In this document: positions 1-8,469 of the stretch, one piece after another
Layout of the letters: each line of letters opens with the position of its first letter
Position numbering within the stretch: position 1 is the first letter of the stretch
Source of the DNA: Bacillus sp. ISL-7
GTDB taxonomy: Bacteria; Bacillota; Bacilli; Bacillales_B; DSM-18226
Assembly: GCF_018613065.1 (NCBI RefSeq)
Contig: NZ_JAGGQW010000044.1
Location: forward strand, 1 to 64,000
DNA: 64,000 bases
Reading direction: 5' to 3'
Program-made: the position numbers and the translations under genes
Notes under the pieces: generated by a model
Seen by the model: only the letters and a program-made list of their open reading frames with translations
What the model was told of the DNA's origin: nothing
Database searches by the model: none

Positions 1-36
1 TGTCTAATATGTATTCTCCTTTATTTTTTAGGCTTT

Positions 37-255
37 TTATAATTTAGGTCTTGATAAGACGGTTCCTATTGGAATGTTCAAATCTAATAGCTCAGGAAAA
101 CGGTTAGTGACATCGGTTTTATGGCGAGTATAAAGCTTTTTATCTTCTATATAGGAATAGACAAGTCGGAACCCGTCCATTTTTGGCTCCGAAACATAAT
201 CATCATGATTGAAGGGTTCATCTGTTTTATGAAGTAACATTGGGCTAATAAACAT
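37..255 (-). pseudogene. N-terminal fragment of an ATP-dependent DNA ligase
   Basis: This reads as the first 72 residues of a LigD-like ATP-dependent DNA ligase, which seals nicks through a lysine-AMP intermediate. The hallmark is EPKMDGFR at residues 23-30, the KxDGxR adenylation motif with Lys25 as the expected nucleophile, followed by a TRHKTDVTNRFPEL stretch. The start is ATG at 255, preceded by AGAGGTG; a longer frame upstream has no ribosome binding site. The frame stops right after the IGTVL segment, where intact ligases continue with DGE and about 200 more residues, so the gene is truncated and presumably inactive. No Ku gene is visible beside it. Family assignment rests on motif I and its surroundings. 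Confidence 0.7.
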
Positions 256-446
256 ATTTTTCACCTCTATTCTATGATACTGCGGAATTGGTTTACAGAA
301 ATTAGGTGGTTGTTGGAAGGTTACTTTTCGGTGGGTGACGGGGCAAGCACTGGAATAGAAATGGACACAGGGATAACTGTGTTTATCGTTGTTAACTGTT
401 ATATGATCAGAAATTCTCAACGCATTACCTTGATGTCTAATAACAT

Positions 447-716
447 CTAATGTCTATTTGGATTAGTTTTTGTCATATACATTGATCTCATTAATTTATG
501 AAGTTCATCCGAACCTCTACTTTTTATAACTGACGTTGCATATTCTCTTTCAATGTTTAAATTCTGTGTTACCTTCACAATACTGTTTGTTAATGCGTAT
601 TCCTTAATGATTTGTTTTTCTAAAGTATCTGACTGATACGATTCAACCAGATTAATAAATTGCTGTAATCTTTTTACCTCTTCTTTTGCCCTATCAACGG
701 TAATTAACTTTGCCAT
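447..716 (-). CDS. Small conserved protein of unknown function, 89 aa
   Basis: I do not recognise the family. The start is taken as ATG at 716 because AAGGAGGAGAT lies 4-5 bases upstream; a longer frame from 749 would run through that ribosome binding site. The protein opens with MAKLITVDRAKEEVKRLQQF and is mostly charged and helical by eye (VKRLQQFINLVESYQ, EKQIIKEYAL). Its middle, NSIVKVTQNLNIEREY, could be a small helix-turn-helix, but this is a guess. It lies just upstream of the ligase fragment on the same strand, so the two may be remains of one phage- or plasmid-derived unit. Confidence 0.6.
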   Translation of the reverse strand: MAKLITVDRAKEEVKRLQQFINLVESYQSDTLEKQIIKEYALTNSIVKVTQNLNIEREYATSVIKSRGSDELHKLMRSMYMTKTNPNRH

Positions 717-749
717 AATATCTCCTCCTTCAATGGAGATATTCGACAA

Positions 750-1194
750 AAGTTTACTTCAGCCTATTATTAGTTGTTAATGTTTTGTGACATTATAAAA
801 ATCACCCTCGAAAGGATGCTTTTTTAACTAAATCTTTTGGATATTATTGGGGGAGATGGTTTTTTGATTTATTGACTTTTGAAAAGAAATAAATTATTGC
901 AATCAAAATGAGTGAGGCTAATTCCATTAACGGGTGCATTAGTAAAAAAGGACAGTAAAAGAATAATCTATAAGCAGTACAAGGGACAGCCAGTCAATTA
1001 TGCTGTCTTTTTGTATGAATTCTGCTTGAAGTTCTCTATAAAAAGTCACACGATCCGTGAGCTTAATCTATGAATTCTAGACCCTTTGATGTGGTATGGA
1101 TTTTCAGTAGTATCAGGAAATAACCTATTTCTAAATACCTAGTACCAAATTACTGAATAAATGGTAAAATATTTATAATTGAGGAGGAGAGACA
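750..1194. other. Intergenic region with a dispersed-repeat copy
   Basis: No gene is visible here. Positions 921-943 carry a copy of the TTAACGGGTGCATTAGT dispersed repeat, followed by a hairpin with GACAGC (985-990) pairing with GCTGTC (1002-1007) and a run of T, a possible rightward terminator. The rest is AT-rich and leads into the ribosome binding site of the hydrolase gene at 1195. Confidence 0.5.
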
Positions 1195-2037
1195 ATGAAA
1201 TCAAAAATTATTAAAATAATAACAGCAGTATCTTTATTGGTAGGCCTTTTATATGGGGTTTCAACAACCGAAGCTGCAACAAAGGATATGAAAGTCCACT
1301 TTATTAATGTGGGACAAGGTGATTCAATTTACATTAAGACTGCTGCTGGTGAAGACATCATAATCGATGGTGGAAATAAAGACGGTAGCGATGTTGTAGC
1401 GTATTTAAAAAAGGAAAAAGTGGGCGACATTGAAGTGATGATTTCCACTCACCCAGATGCTGATCATATCGGTGGATTGGATGAGGTCTTAAAAGCATTT
1501 AAGGTGAAATCGGTGTATGCTCCAAAAGTGAGTCATACCTCTATTGCTTACAAAGAATTTTTAACAGCTGTTAAGCGTGAGGGTGTTAAAATTAAGACAG
1601 CCCAAAAGGGAGTCAAATTACCATTAAAAGGTGTCACAGCAACCTTTGTTGCACCAGTCAAAACATATTCTAATAGTGATTTGAATGACTGGAGTGCTGT
1701 TTTACGCCTTGTTTACGGTACAAAATCTTTCCTATTTACAGGTGATGCGGAAGTAAAATCTGAAACAGATATGATTAATTCCAAGCAAACATTAAAAGCT
1801 GATGTACTAAAAGTAGGTCATCATGGTGCTAAAACCTCGACTAGTTCTGCGTTCCTAAAAGCTGTAAAACCAACTTATGCAGTTATAAGTGTGGGCAAAA
1901 ATAGTTACGGACATCCTACAAGTACGGTTGTAAACCGATTAAATTCATTAAAAGTAAAAACATATCGGACCGATAAAAGTGGACATATTATTTTTACTAC
2001 CAATGGTTCAAAAATTAGTGTAAAGACGGTGAAATAA
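1195..2037 (+). CDS. Secreted ComEC-like metallo-beta-lactamase-fold hydrolase
   Basis: The protein has 280 residues, with a signal peptide at 1-28 (positively charged KSKIIK, hydrophobic core, probable cleavage near TEAAT). The mature part is a metallo-beta-lactamase domain of the type found at the C-terminus of the competence protein ComEC: the INVGQGDSIYI strand (37-47), the HPDADHIGG metal motif (His86, Asp88, Asp90, His91), the FTGDAE segment, VGHHGAKTSTS, and SVGKNSYGHP near the C-terminus. Such domains are known or predicted phosphodiesterases or nucleases; the stand-alone secreted form probably acts outside the membrane on nucleic acid or another phosphodiester (inference). GAGGAGA precedes the ATG. 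The DUF3006 gene begins one base after its stop. Confidence 0.88.
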   Translation: MKSKIIKIITAVSLLVGLLYGVSTTEAATKDMKVHFINVGQGDSIYIKTAAGEDIIIDGGNKDGSDVVAYLKKEKVGDIEVMISTHPDADHIGGLDEVLKAFKVKSVYAPKVSHTSIAYKEFLTAVKREGVKIKTAQKGVKLPLKGVTATFVAPVKTYSNSDLNDWSAVLRLVYGTKSFLFTGDAEVKSETDMINSKQTLKADVLKVGHHGAKTSTSSAFLKAVKPTYAVISVGKNSYGHPTSTVVNRLNSLKVKTYRTDKSGHIIFTTNGSKISVKTVK

Positions 2038-2038
2038 T

Positions 2039-2254
2039 TTGGTTAAAGGAATCATTGACCGGTTTGAAGGGAAATATGCAGTTGTAGAAATAGATGGGAA
2101 AACTAAGGATTTTCCTAAAGCAATTTTTCCTAAGAGTGCAGCTGTTGGGGATGTTGTTGAAATTAACGGAGAAAAAGTCAAAGTTTTAAAAGAAGAAACT
2201 GAAAAGCTAAGGCAAGAGATTGATGAACTTATGGATGATGTGTGGGAAGATTAA
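2039..2254 (+). CDS. DUF3006 domain protein
   Basis: This 71-residue protein matches the small DUF3006 family: it begins VKGIIDRFEGKYAVVEID and has a beta-rich core followed by an acidic helix (EETEKLRQEIDELMDD). The start is TTG at 2039, one base after the stop of the hydrolase gene, with GGTGA in the hydrolase 3' end as the likely ribosome binding site. DUF3006 genes are commonly found directly after ComEC-like hydrolase genes in Bacillus, so they probably work together; the molecular role is unknown. The unit is closed by a strong terminator. Confidence 0.85.
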   Translation: MVKGIIDRFEGKYAVVEIDGKTKDFPKAIFPKSAAVGDVVEINGEKVKVLKEETEKLRQEIDELMDDVWED

Positions 2255-2259
2255 ATGGT

Positions 2260-2296
2260 GAAGCCCTCTCGATAAAAGAGAAGGGCTTCTTTTTTG
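2260..2296 (+). terminator. Rho-independent terminator of the hydrolase/DUF3006 unit
   Basis: GAAGCCCTCTC pairs with GAGAAGGGCTTC across a short GATAAAA loop and is followed by six T. Confidence 0.9.
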
Positions 2297-2340
2297 CTTT
2301 AATGAAAAGGTATTTTTTGAACTATGGTAAATTTCTTCTT

Positions 2341-2366
2341 CAACTAACGTGGCAGGTTACTTTAAG
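2341..2366. repeat. Half copy of the dispersed intergenic repeat
   Basis: CAACTAACGTGGCAGGTTAC matches the right half (ACTAACGTATGCAGGTTAG) of the dispersed repeat seen at 2901-2990 and elsewhere in the window. Confidence 0.45.
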
Positions 2367-2430
2367 AATGATTATAATTGAATAAAGAACTTAACTCAGA
2401 GGTGTTGCTGTTTCTTAATTAAGGAGGTAT

Positions 2431-2865
2431 ATGATGAAGTTTTTTATAAAGTTAAATATTATTAGTGCCTTATACGCTATAGCGTTGTTTATAGCAATCG
2501 AACTCATAATAAATGTATCTCATATTAGTATGTTAACTGGCTGGGAATGGGATAATGTTTACATTGTAATTGCTGCTATTAATGTTATTGGACTTCTACT
2601 TTCGACAATTTTATTCATTTACTTAACAAAAAAATGGACTATAAGTAGAAAATACAGCTATTTGTCACTCCTTTTGTGGGTACCATATTTTATTCTTTTT
2701 TTCTCTTTTTTCTCTGTTGTTTTTCCTATTAATGTAGGAGTAACACTATTTCCGAGATTTAGCCTTCTGATTTATGGGTCTGTCATTCTGTATCCAGTTT
2801 ACATATTATTTATTAATCTATATGCTTCACCTCTAATTACAGATTATGAGGAAATAAGGCATTAA
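2431..2865 (+). CDS. Integral membrane protein of unknown function
   Basis: The protein has 144 residues and four clear hydrophobic segments (about 7-28, 44-64, 76-97 and 111-130), with short charged loops between them. TTAAGGAGGT lies before the ATG pair at 2431/2434; either could be the start. I do not recognise a family. It stands alone between two dispersed-repeat copies and is transcribed in the same direction as the CBO0543-like gene that follows. Confidence 0.65.
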   Translation: MMKFFIKLNIISALYAIALFIAIELIINVSHISMLTGWEWDNVYIVIAAINVIGLLLSTILFIYLTKKWTISRKYSYLSLLLWVPYFILFFSFFSVVFPINVGVTLFPRFSLLIYGSVILYPVYILFINLYASPLITDYEEIRH

Positions 2866-2900
2866 TAATGCAGGTCACTTTTTGCAACTTATTCATCTCG

Positions 2901-2990
2901 CTTATTGAATTAAAGGGTGCTTTAGTTTAACAAAGAGTCGTAGCTGCGGCTCTTTTTCTTGTTCCACTAACGTATGCAGGTTAGCTTAAG
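2901..2990. repeat. Dispersed intergenic repeat with internal terminator hairpin
   Basis: A complete copy: left half TTGAATTAAAGGGTGCTTTA, a hairpin AGAGTCG-TAGCTG-CGGCTCT followed by five T, then right half CACTAACGTATGCAGGTTAG. The same arrangement recurs at 3590-3665 and, in part, in many other gaps. Confidence 0.7.
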
Positions 2991-3066
2991 AAGGTGTTCC
3001 CTTCTCTTAAGGCATAAGAATACTAATAAATTCAAATAATATTATTAATGTATATCGTATTGGGAA

Positions 3067-3570
3067 GTGATTAAAATTCATATAGCAATAGCAATATGGG
3101 CTATTTTGGCTGCTATGTATTGGGGGGATTGGAAAAATTTCAAACATTACTATCCAACGATAATTTTCGTTATTGCTGGCGATTTTTTATATAAAATCTT
3201 TGCACTTAATAATTATCATTTATGGAAAATCCAAAAAGACTATATTATAAATCATATTACGACTTACCTTTTGTACGTTTTAATAACCTTTTCATTGTCC
3301 ACTTTTATCTTCTTATCAACTTATCCCACCCCATTAAAAAAACAAATAGTTCATATTTTGAAATGGGTCTTTATTTATAGTGTAGTCGAATGGATTGGTT
3401 GGAAATTTGGGCGGATTACTTATTATAACGGGTGGAGTATTTGGTGGTCGATTTTTTTTAACGTCAATATGTTAATAATGATGCGAATTCATTATGTTAA
3501 TTTCTTGTGGGCTATTACATTAAGTATTTTATTTACATTTTTTTACTTGTTTGCCTTCAATTATATATAA
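3067..3570 (+). CDS. CBO0543-family membrane protein
   Basis: This 167-residue membrane protein has about five hydrophobic segments. It is paralogous to the protein at 35158-35682: both share the WGDWKNFKHYYPT / FGKWKEFNRYYPT segment near the N-terminus, a GD motif just after it, and a C-terminal G-x-I-T-x-x-N/H-N-G-W-x-x-WW signature (here ITYYNGWSIWW, about residues 117-127). These features fit the CBO0543 family, whose function is unknown. The start is taken as GTG at 3067, because it places the N-terminus level with the paralogue; the ribosome binding site is weak. It sits between two complete dispersed-repeat copies. Confidence 0.72.
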   Translation: MIKIHIAIAIWAILAAMYWGDWKNFKHYYPTIIFVIAGDFLYKIFALNNYHLWKIQKDYIINHITTYLLYVLITFSLSTFIFLSTYPTPLKKQIVHILKWVFIYSVVEWIGWKFGRITYYNGWSIWWSIFFNVNMLIMMRIHYVNFLWAITLSILFTFFYLFAFNYI

Positions 3571-3589
3571 AATCGAACATAGAAATTCT

Positions 3590-3665
3590 TGAACTAAAGG
3601 GTGCTTTACTTGAATAAAGAGTAAAGCACTTTTTCTTATTGAAGTAACGGATGCAGGTTAGCATT
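3590..3665. repeat. Dispersed intergenic repeat with internal terminator hairpin
   Basis: Left half GAACTAAAGGGTGCTTTACT, a hairpin with GTGCTTTAC (3601-3609) pairing with GTAAAGCAC (3621-3629) and a T-run, then right half GAAGTAACGGATGCAGGTTA. The hairpin would end transcription of the membrane-protein gene upstream. Confidence 0.7.
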
Positions 3666-3768
3666 CCTGTAGATCGTTAAATATCAGGTTTGAAAAAAAT
3701 AGAGCCCCTCAGTAAGATACGAGTATAGAGTCCAATCTAACTCAGAGTCTAAAGGAGGAAGCCCTAAT

Positions 3769-5043
3769 ATGAATTTTAAAATGCAAGACAAACAAAATCA
3801 ACTAATTGAAAGAATTTCCGATACACATCTTATTGTTGGTGTTGATATTGCTCAACAACTACACGTTGCAAGAGCAGTTAACTTCCGTGGAATTGTAGTT
3901 GGAGATCCTCTTATATTTGAAAATAATGAAGAGGGGTTCATTAAACTATTAAACTGGATTCATGATTTAAAAAGATTAAAAAACTTAGATGCAGCAATAG
4001 TAGGTATGGAGCCTACAGGCCATTACTGGATTAACCTATCAAAATGGTTATACAACCAAAACATTGAGGTAGTAACAGTCAATCCTCACTTAGTAAAAAG
4101 GAATAAAGAGAATCGAGATAATACCCAATCTAAGAGTGATAAAAAAGATGCGCTCGTTATCGCAGATATGGTCAAAAACGGATACTATTCCTTTATCCGC
4201 CCTTCCTCAGAATCATTTGAGAAACTTAGAGTTCTAATGTCTAACCGTGATGTGATTGTAAAACGTCTCGTCATGTCTATAAATCAAATAAATCGATGGG
4301 TGGATGTTGTCTTTCCAGAGTTACGACAAGTGTTTAACGATGTTTCGTGCAAAGGTTCAATCGCAACCCTTCGTTTATTTCCAACTCCAGATGAAATATC
4401 TTCAATGGAGTCACTAGATGTCATGAGGGGATGGAAGTCATTAATGAAAAGACAACCAGGACCTAAAAAAGCTCAATTACTGATCAATCTAGCAAAATCT
4501 TCTATTGGAACTGGGCAAGCACTTGATGCTTATAAATTCCATCTAGAACAATTATTAGAAGAATATGACCTCGCTGTAATACAACTCGAAAGAGTTGAAC
4601 AACAAGTTAAAGAAGTTCTCAATAAAATACCATTTGCAAAAAAACTACTTACGATTAAAGGAATCAGTGAAATTTCATTAGCTGGGATACTAGGTGAGTC
4701 AGGAGATTTAAGTGGATTCTCCCACGGAAACTCTCTATTACGTCATGCAGGATTACATCTATCTGAAGCAAGTTCAGGCAAATGGAAAGGTCAGATCGTC
4801 ATTTCGAAGCGTGGAAGATCAAGACTCCGACGCTTCCTCTACTTAGCAACTATGAGCCTTGTGATGAATAACCCTGAATTTAAAGCGGTCCATTCCCATA
4901 ATGTGAAGGTTAAAAAGATAAAGAAAATGAAATCAATCATGAAACTGATAGGAAAACTAGCAAGGATTTTTGTAGGAATAGCACGGCGAAACGAGTCTTA
5001 CTGTCCAAGTAAACTCCAAGTATTAATCCCTTTAGCAGCATAG
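3769..5043 (+). CDS. IS110-family transposase
   Basis: A full-length (424 aa) IS110-type recombinase with an N-terminal RuvC-like DEDD domain and C-terminal Tnp_20 domain. Visible acidic residues are Asp26 (GVDIAQQ), Glu81 (GMEPTGHYW) and Asp124/Asp127 (SKSDKKDALVIADM). The C-terminal part carries IKGISEISLAGILGE and SSGKWKG, where the family's catalytic serine lies. The enzyme moves the element through a noncoding guide RNA encoded at the element end. AAAGGAGGAAGCCC precedes the ATG. The frame is intact, so the element may still be active; no mismatch to the family is obvious. Confidence 0.93.
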   Translation: MNFKMQDKQNQLIERISDTHLIVGVDIAQQLHVARAVNFRGIVVGDPLIFENNEEGFIKLLNWIHDLKRLKNLDAAIVGMEPTGHYWINLSKWLYNQNIEVVTVNPHLVKRNKENRDNTQSKSDKKDALVIADMVKNGYYSFIRPSSESFEKLRVLMSNRDVIVKRLVMSINQINRWVDVVFPELRQVFNDVSCKGSIATLRLFPTPDEISSMESLDVMRGWKSLMKRQPGPKKAQLLINLAKSSIGTGQALDAYKFHLEQLLEEYDLAVIQLERVEQQVKEVLNKIPFAKKLLTIKGISEISLAGILGESGDLSGFSHGNSLLRHAGLHLSEASSGKWKGQIVISKRGRSRLRRFLYLATMSLVMNNPEFKAVHSHNVKVKKIKKMKSIMKLIGKLARIFVGIARRNESYCPSKLQVLIPLAA

Positions 5044-5099
5044 AAATAAATCATTAGTAATATATAATCATCATCTAAAACAGTTAACTTTAATTTTTG

Positions 5100-5339
5100 A
5101 ATGTTGCCTTATTCGTAGGATTTCAAATATGTACGGAGTACCAGGTTTATTGAACAAAAGGGCATTGTGACCCATCAGGTTAGCATAACTGGCCTCCACC
5201 CCTTGGACAGGCATGACGAAGGAATGAGAGGGCGATTGACCCGTTGAGACATGGGAGGGAAAGCCTCCAGGGGCGGCGTGGAGATGTACATTATATGGAA
5301 AAATATGGAGTAGTAGCTAACTCCTTTATTTAACTATGC
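5100..5339 (+). ncRNA. Candidate IS110 bridge RNA region
   Basis: The 240 bases after the transposase are G+C-richer than the surroundings and full of short inverted stretches (GGCATTGTGACCC, GCCTCCACCCC...GGGAGGGAAAGCCTCC, CCAGGGGCGGCGTGG). IS1111-type IS110 elements encode their bridge RNA on this side of the transposase. The last 80 bases are repeated at 36592-36671. That this segment is transcribed and folds as a bridge RNA is inference from family knowledge. Confidence 0.45.
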
Positions 5340-5683
5340 CTTCACGAAGCCAAATGATCTGAATTCATTCCAATTACCCGTCAATCTATTTATAGGGGTT
5401 ATGAAATCCTGCGAATAAGTGAGCATTTAAGAGATATTCGTATCAAACTGAGGGAGTGCAATAAGTTCATTAATGTTTTTAGCCGATTGAGCAAGGGGAG
5501 TCGGATCATGAAGTAAATAAACACAATCAGCCCTTCTAAAATGGCCGCCTAATCGGTAGCAAGAGTTTGTAGTGAATTCAGAGATCTATGTTGCTATTAC
5601 AAAGACGATGAGCCGAAAGACCTCTAGTTTTTTTCGTTTAAGAAACATTTTGCAATCAACAGCTTACTGGCTTACTGACTACA
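5340..5683. other. Gene-free DNA between IS110 and the PHA operon
   Basis: I see no supported gene. A 62-codon open frame at 5572-5760 lacks a ribosome binding site and runs across the PHA operon terminator, so it is not called. Confidence 0.4.
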
Positions 5684-5717
5684 TAAAAAAAACGTCCAAG
5701 AGATTCCTCTTGGACTT
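5684..5717 (-). terminator. Terminator of the phaRBC operon
   Basis: GTCCAAGAG (5694-5702) pairs with CTCTTGGAC (5707-5715). On the minus strand the stem is followed by a run of eight T (plus-strand A-run 5685-5692), so it ends leftward transcription about 70 bases after phaC. Confidence 0.88.
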
Positions 5718-5786
5718 TCGGCGTAAACAGAAGAAGGAACTAATTTCTGTACTCCACTAATTAGTTTACAAATCCTAAAATCTTTG

Positions 5787-6869
5787 TTAATCTGACCGTT
5801 GTTCCAGCCAATCTCCTATTGTTGGATAAGTGACTTTTGATGCTTTAGAGCCAAATGCTACAGATACGTGTCCGGTTGGAAGAGAAATATACGTTTTATC
5901 CTTGCTGGATATTACGTCCATTAACGCTTCCACCTGGTGCGGCTGGGCAATATGGTCTCTTTCAGCAGACAGGTTGAGTACATTAGCGGTGATGCTGCTT
6001 AAGTTGACCTTGCGCCCGCGAATTTCGAGTGCACCTTTAATCAGCTTATTTTGCTGGTAAAAATCCCGGACCCACTGACGGAAGGCTTCACCTGGGAATG
6101 CAATCCCGTCGCCTACCCATTTTTGCATGAGTTTCCAGCTTTTAATAAATTCTTCGTTGTTAGCGCGATCCACCAGACTAACATACGGTCCGTAAAAGTT
6201 GGTCATTGGCTTTAACATTTTGTTTCCAAAATCGATCATTTCGGGTGGAATAACGCCCAATGTATCGACAACCTTGTCGATGTCAAAATACCGCTTATCA
6301 AGGAAAGAACCAAATAAGCCTGTGTCTTCAAAATCAAATGGGCTTGTCATAAATATGGCATTGCGAATCGGCAATTCAGGATGAAGAGCAGTAAAAATGG
6401 AAGTCATAGTGCCGCCCATGCAGTAACCTAGGATTGAGACTTCATCCGCCTGGGATGTCCGCAATACTTTACGAACTGCACGTGGAATGTAGTCCATAAT
6501 GTAATCATCCAGTTTCATATTTCTGTCTTCCTTGCCAGGTGTACCCCAGTCAAGAAGATACACATCAAAACCGCGGTTAACCAGATATTCAACCAAACTG
6601 AATCCTCTTGTTAAATCTAGGATATACGGTTTATTAATTAATGCATAAACCATTAGAAGTGGAATTTTATGTTTTTTTGGTTGATCGGATGTGTAGCGGT
6701 ATAATGTCGCTTTGTTTTTTGTCCAAATGACTTCTTTTGGTGTTGGCCCTACTTCTGGTTCGGCATCCTTTGTTAATACTTCAGCTGCTCTTTTTATTTT
6801 TGCATAATAATTTTGGTATTGCTCCGGCATAGCTGCAGAAATCTGTTCTTCTATAGTTGGGATTCTCAT
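5787..6869 (-). CDS. phaC: Class IV PHA synthase catalytic subunit PhaC
   Basis: PhaC joins (R)-3-hydroxyacyl-CoA units into polyhydroxyalkanoate at the granule surface; in Bacillus it needs PhaR as its partner (class IV synthase). The 360-residue length is typical of the class. The alpha/beta-hydrolase fold carries the lipase-like box GYCMGG with nucleophile Cys150, Asp305 in SAERDH and His334 in PTGHVS, the expected Cys-Asp-His triad. LLDWGTPG (105-112) is the usual conserved stretch. It is the last gene of the leftward phaR-phaB-phaC operon, 66 bases after phaB, with GAAAGGTGTGAGG before the ATG and a terminator downstream. Confidence 0.96.
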   Translation of the reverse strand: MRIPTIEEQISAAMPEQYQNYYAKIKRAAEVLTKDAEPEVGPTPKEVIWTKNKATLYRYTSDQPKKHKIPLLMVYALINKPYILDLTRGFSLVEYLVNRGFDVYLLDWGTPGKEDRNMKLDDYIMDYIPRAVRKVLRTSQADEVSILGYCMGGTMTSIFTALHPELPIRNAIFMTSPFDFEDTGLFGSFLDKRYFDIDKVVDTLGVIPPEMIDFGNKMLKPMTNFYGPYVSLVDRANNEEFIKSWKLMQKWVGDGIAFPGEAFRQWVRDFYQQNKLIKGALEIRGRKVNLSSITANVLNLSAERDHIAQPHQVEALMDVISSKDKTYISLPTGHVSVAFGSKASKVTYPTIGDWLEQRSD

Positions 6870-6935
6870 GATTCCTCACACCTTTCAAAGTAATGCGAAT
6901 CGAATGGTGTATCCTAACGATAGGGAATGATCTCG

Positions 6936-7679
6936 CTACATATACAGCCCGCCGTTAATATTTAACTGCTGCCCAGTGATATAATCACCATCTTTACATA
7001 GGTAAATAACTCCTTTTGCGATTTCATCTGGCTGACCAAATCGGCGTTGCGGAACCTTAGCGACTATTGATTCGCGAATATTTTCCGGAATGGCTTTAAC
7101 CATCTCTGTGTCTATAAATCCCGGGGCTATCGCATTAACCGTTACACCGCTTTTTGCAAGCTCCAGAGCAAGAGATTTTGTGTAACCAATCATTCCGGCT
7201 TTTGCTGCAGCATAATTGGTCTGCCCAAAGCCGCCAGCCTGGCCGATAATAGACGATATGTTGATGATGCGGCCCGCATCTGATTCAAGCAAATGCTGCA
7301 AAGCAAAAGAGGTTGTATTGTAAACGCTGTTTAAATTCACGTCAATAACTGTTCTCCAGTCTTCTTCACTAAGTTTTTTGAAGGACTTGTCTCTTGTGAT
7401 CCCTGCATTATTAACAAGGATATCTAGTCTGCCAAAATGATTAACGGTTTCTCTTATTAATTTTTCAGCATCCGATAATTTTGAAACGTCTGCTTGCACG
7501 GCATAAGCTTCGCTGCCGATTTCGTTTATTTCTGCGACCACCTTTTCTGCCAGCTCATTGCGGCTGTTATAGTTGATGACTACTTTTACGCCGTTCCTTG
7601 CTAATTCCATGGAAATCGCTGCACCGATTCCTCTGCTCCCACCAGTGACAATCGCAACTTTGTTATTTAAATCTGCCAT
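6936..7679 (-). CDS. phaB: Acetoacetyl-CoA reductase PhaB
   Basis: PhaB reduces acetoacetyl-CoA with NADPH to (R)-3-hydroxybutyryl-CoA, the monomer for PhaC. This 247-residue short-chain dehydrogenase shows the cofactor motif TGGSRGIG (12-19), NNAG (90-93), the catalytic serine in INISS (about 142), YAAAK with Tyr156 and Lys160, and the C-terminal YITGQQLNINGGLYM typical of 3-oxoacyl reductases and PhaB. On sequence alone it could be taken for FabG; its place between phaR and phaC settles it. It starts 48 bases after phaR. Confidence 0.95.
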   Translation of the reverse strand: MADLNNKVAIVTGGSRGIGAAISMELARNGVKVVINYNSRNELAEKVVAEINEIGSEAYAVQADVSKLSDAEKLIRETVNHFGRLDILVNNAGITRDKSFKKLSEEDWRTVIDVNLNSVYNTTSFALQHLLESDAGRIINISSIIGQAGGFGQTNYAAAKAGMIGYTKSLALELAKSGVTVNAIAPGFIDTEMVKAIPENIRESIVAKVPQRRFGQPDEIAKGVIYLCKDGDYITGQQLNINGGLYM

Positions 7680-7727
7680 TTACACCAACCCCTTTATATA
7701 AGTTGTTGTATTAAATGTTAAAGAATT

Positions 7728-8354
7728 TTACAGGCTGTTTTGCTCATCCTTGTTACTTGCTGCTCTTTTGTTATTGGCAGCTACTTTGTTCTTTGCTGTT
7801 CTCCTGTTTTTTGCAGCCGCGGTGACTTTTGTCACTTCTTTGTTATTAGCAGCCGTGGTAATCTTTGCTGCTTCCTTGTTATCCTCAGCGGCGTTGACCT
7901 CTGCAGCTTCGTTGACCTCTGCAGCTTTGTTGATATCTGCAGCTTTTTTATTATTTACTTCGATTAGAGAATTTACTTGAGTAATGATTTGGTTAAGTTT
8001 AGCATCTAGACTTTTTAGTTCTTTTCCAAAATCTTTAATTTCAGTTCGCAGTTCTCCTTGGTTTAGTTGTTTAGCTCTCGTTTCTTCCCAAAGCTCTTCT
8101 AAGTCATCAACTTTTGTATCCACATTGACGATAAGGGACGAGATTTTTGCAATGTCCGTACGGGTTGGGACATTCATCTGCTCAAAATAACGTTCGGTTG
8201 TTTCATTTAACATTTTTTGGAACATAAGATTCATATCCAAGATCTGCCCCATGGCCTGTGATGGAAATTGTTCTTTCATTTTTTCATCGATTAAGGTACT
8301 GGACTGGTTAAAATAGTTTTTCCACATTTCAAACATGTCTAAGTTTTGAGTCAT
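7728..8354 (-). CDS. phaR: PHA synthase subunit PhaR with long Ala/Lys/Asn tail
   Basis: PhaR is the regulatory subunit that PhaC requires in class IV synthases. The first 130 or so residues look like the family: FEMWKNYFNQSSTLIDEKM, a helix with MGQILDMNLMFQKMLNETTERYFEQ, then a coiled-coil-like FGKELKSLDAKLNQI. From about residue 135 to 208 the sequence turns into a low-complexity Ala/Lys/Asn/Glu stretch (KAAEVNEAAEVNAAEDN, ANNKRAASNK) that looks histone-like and makes the protein long for PhaR. Frames antisense to this tail are artefacts of its composition. It is the first gene of the operon, with GGAGGCGACAATTAA before the ATG. Confidence 0.93.
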   Translation of the reverse strand: MTQNLDMFEMWKNYFNQSSTLIDEKMKEQFPSQAMGQILDMNLMFQKMLNETTERYFEQMNVPTRTDIAKISSLIVNVDTKVDDLEELWEETRAKQLNQGELRTEIKDFGKELKSLDAKLNQIITQVNSLIEVNNKKAADINKAAEVNEAAEVNAAEDNKEAAKITTAANNKEVTKVTAAAKNRRTAKNKVAANNKRAASNKDEQNSL

Positions 8355-8469
8355 TTAATTGTCGCCTCCACTATTTCCAATTTTGCTAACACTTATGGTA
8401 CCCAATAAATTTTAAATAAAGATAGGGTAAAGATATGAAGAAAAAGTAAATACTTTAAATAATAATTAT

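Larger units (their letters stand above)
3690..5339 (+). mobile_element. IS110-family insertion sequence (first copy)
   Basis: The transposase gene 3769-5043 is flanked by noncoding ends. The right end is placed at 5339, because an 80-bp identical stretch (5260-5339) occurs alone at 36592-36671, where it stops exactly at the border of a truncated gene. The left end is not fixed; about 3690 is a guess from the change to the GAGCCCCTCAG segment. The long noncoding tail (about 295 bases) on the downstream side fits the IS1111 subgroup, whose guide RNA lies after the transposase (established for the family). No target duplication is expected. Confidence 0.75.

Noticed and set aside
3700..5275. 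GCCCCT and AGGGGC as terminal inverted repeats of the first IS110 element
   Set aside because: The match is only 6-7 bases and is not at the element ends defined by the 80-bp solo copy.
5572..5760. A 62-codon plus-strand frame
   Set aside because: It runs through the terminator of the PHA operon and has no ribosome binding site or recognisable family.
7740..7980. Two long plus-strand frames rich in Ala, Leu and Cys opposite phaR
   Set aside because: They are antisense readings of the low-complexity PhaR tail, with no ribosome binding site.
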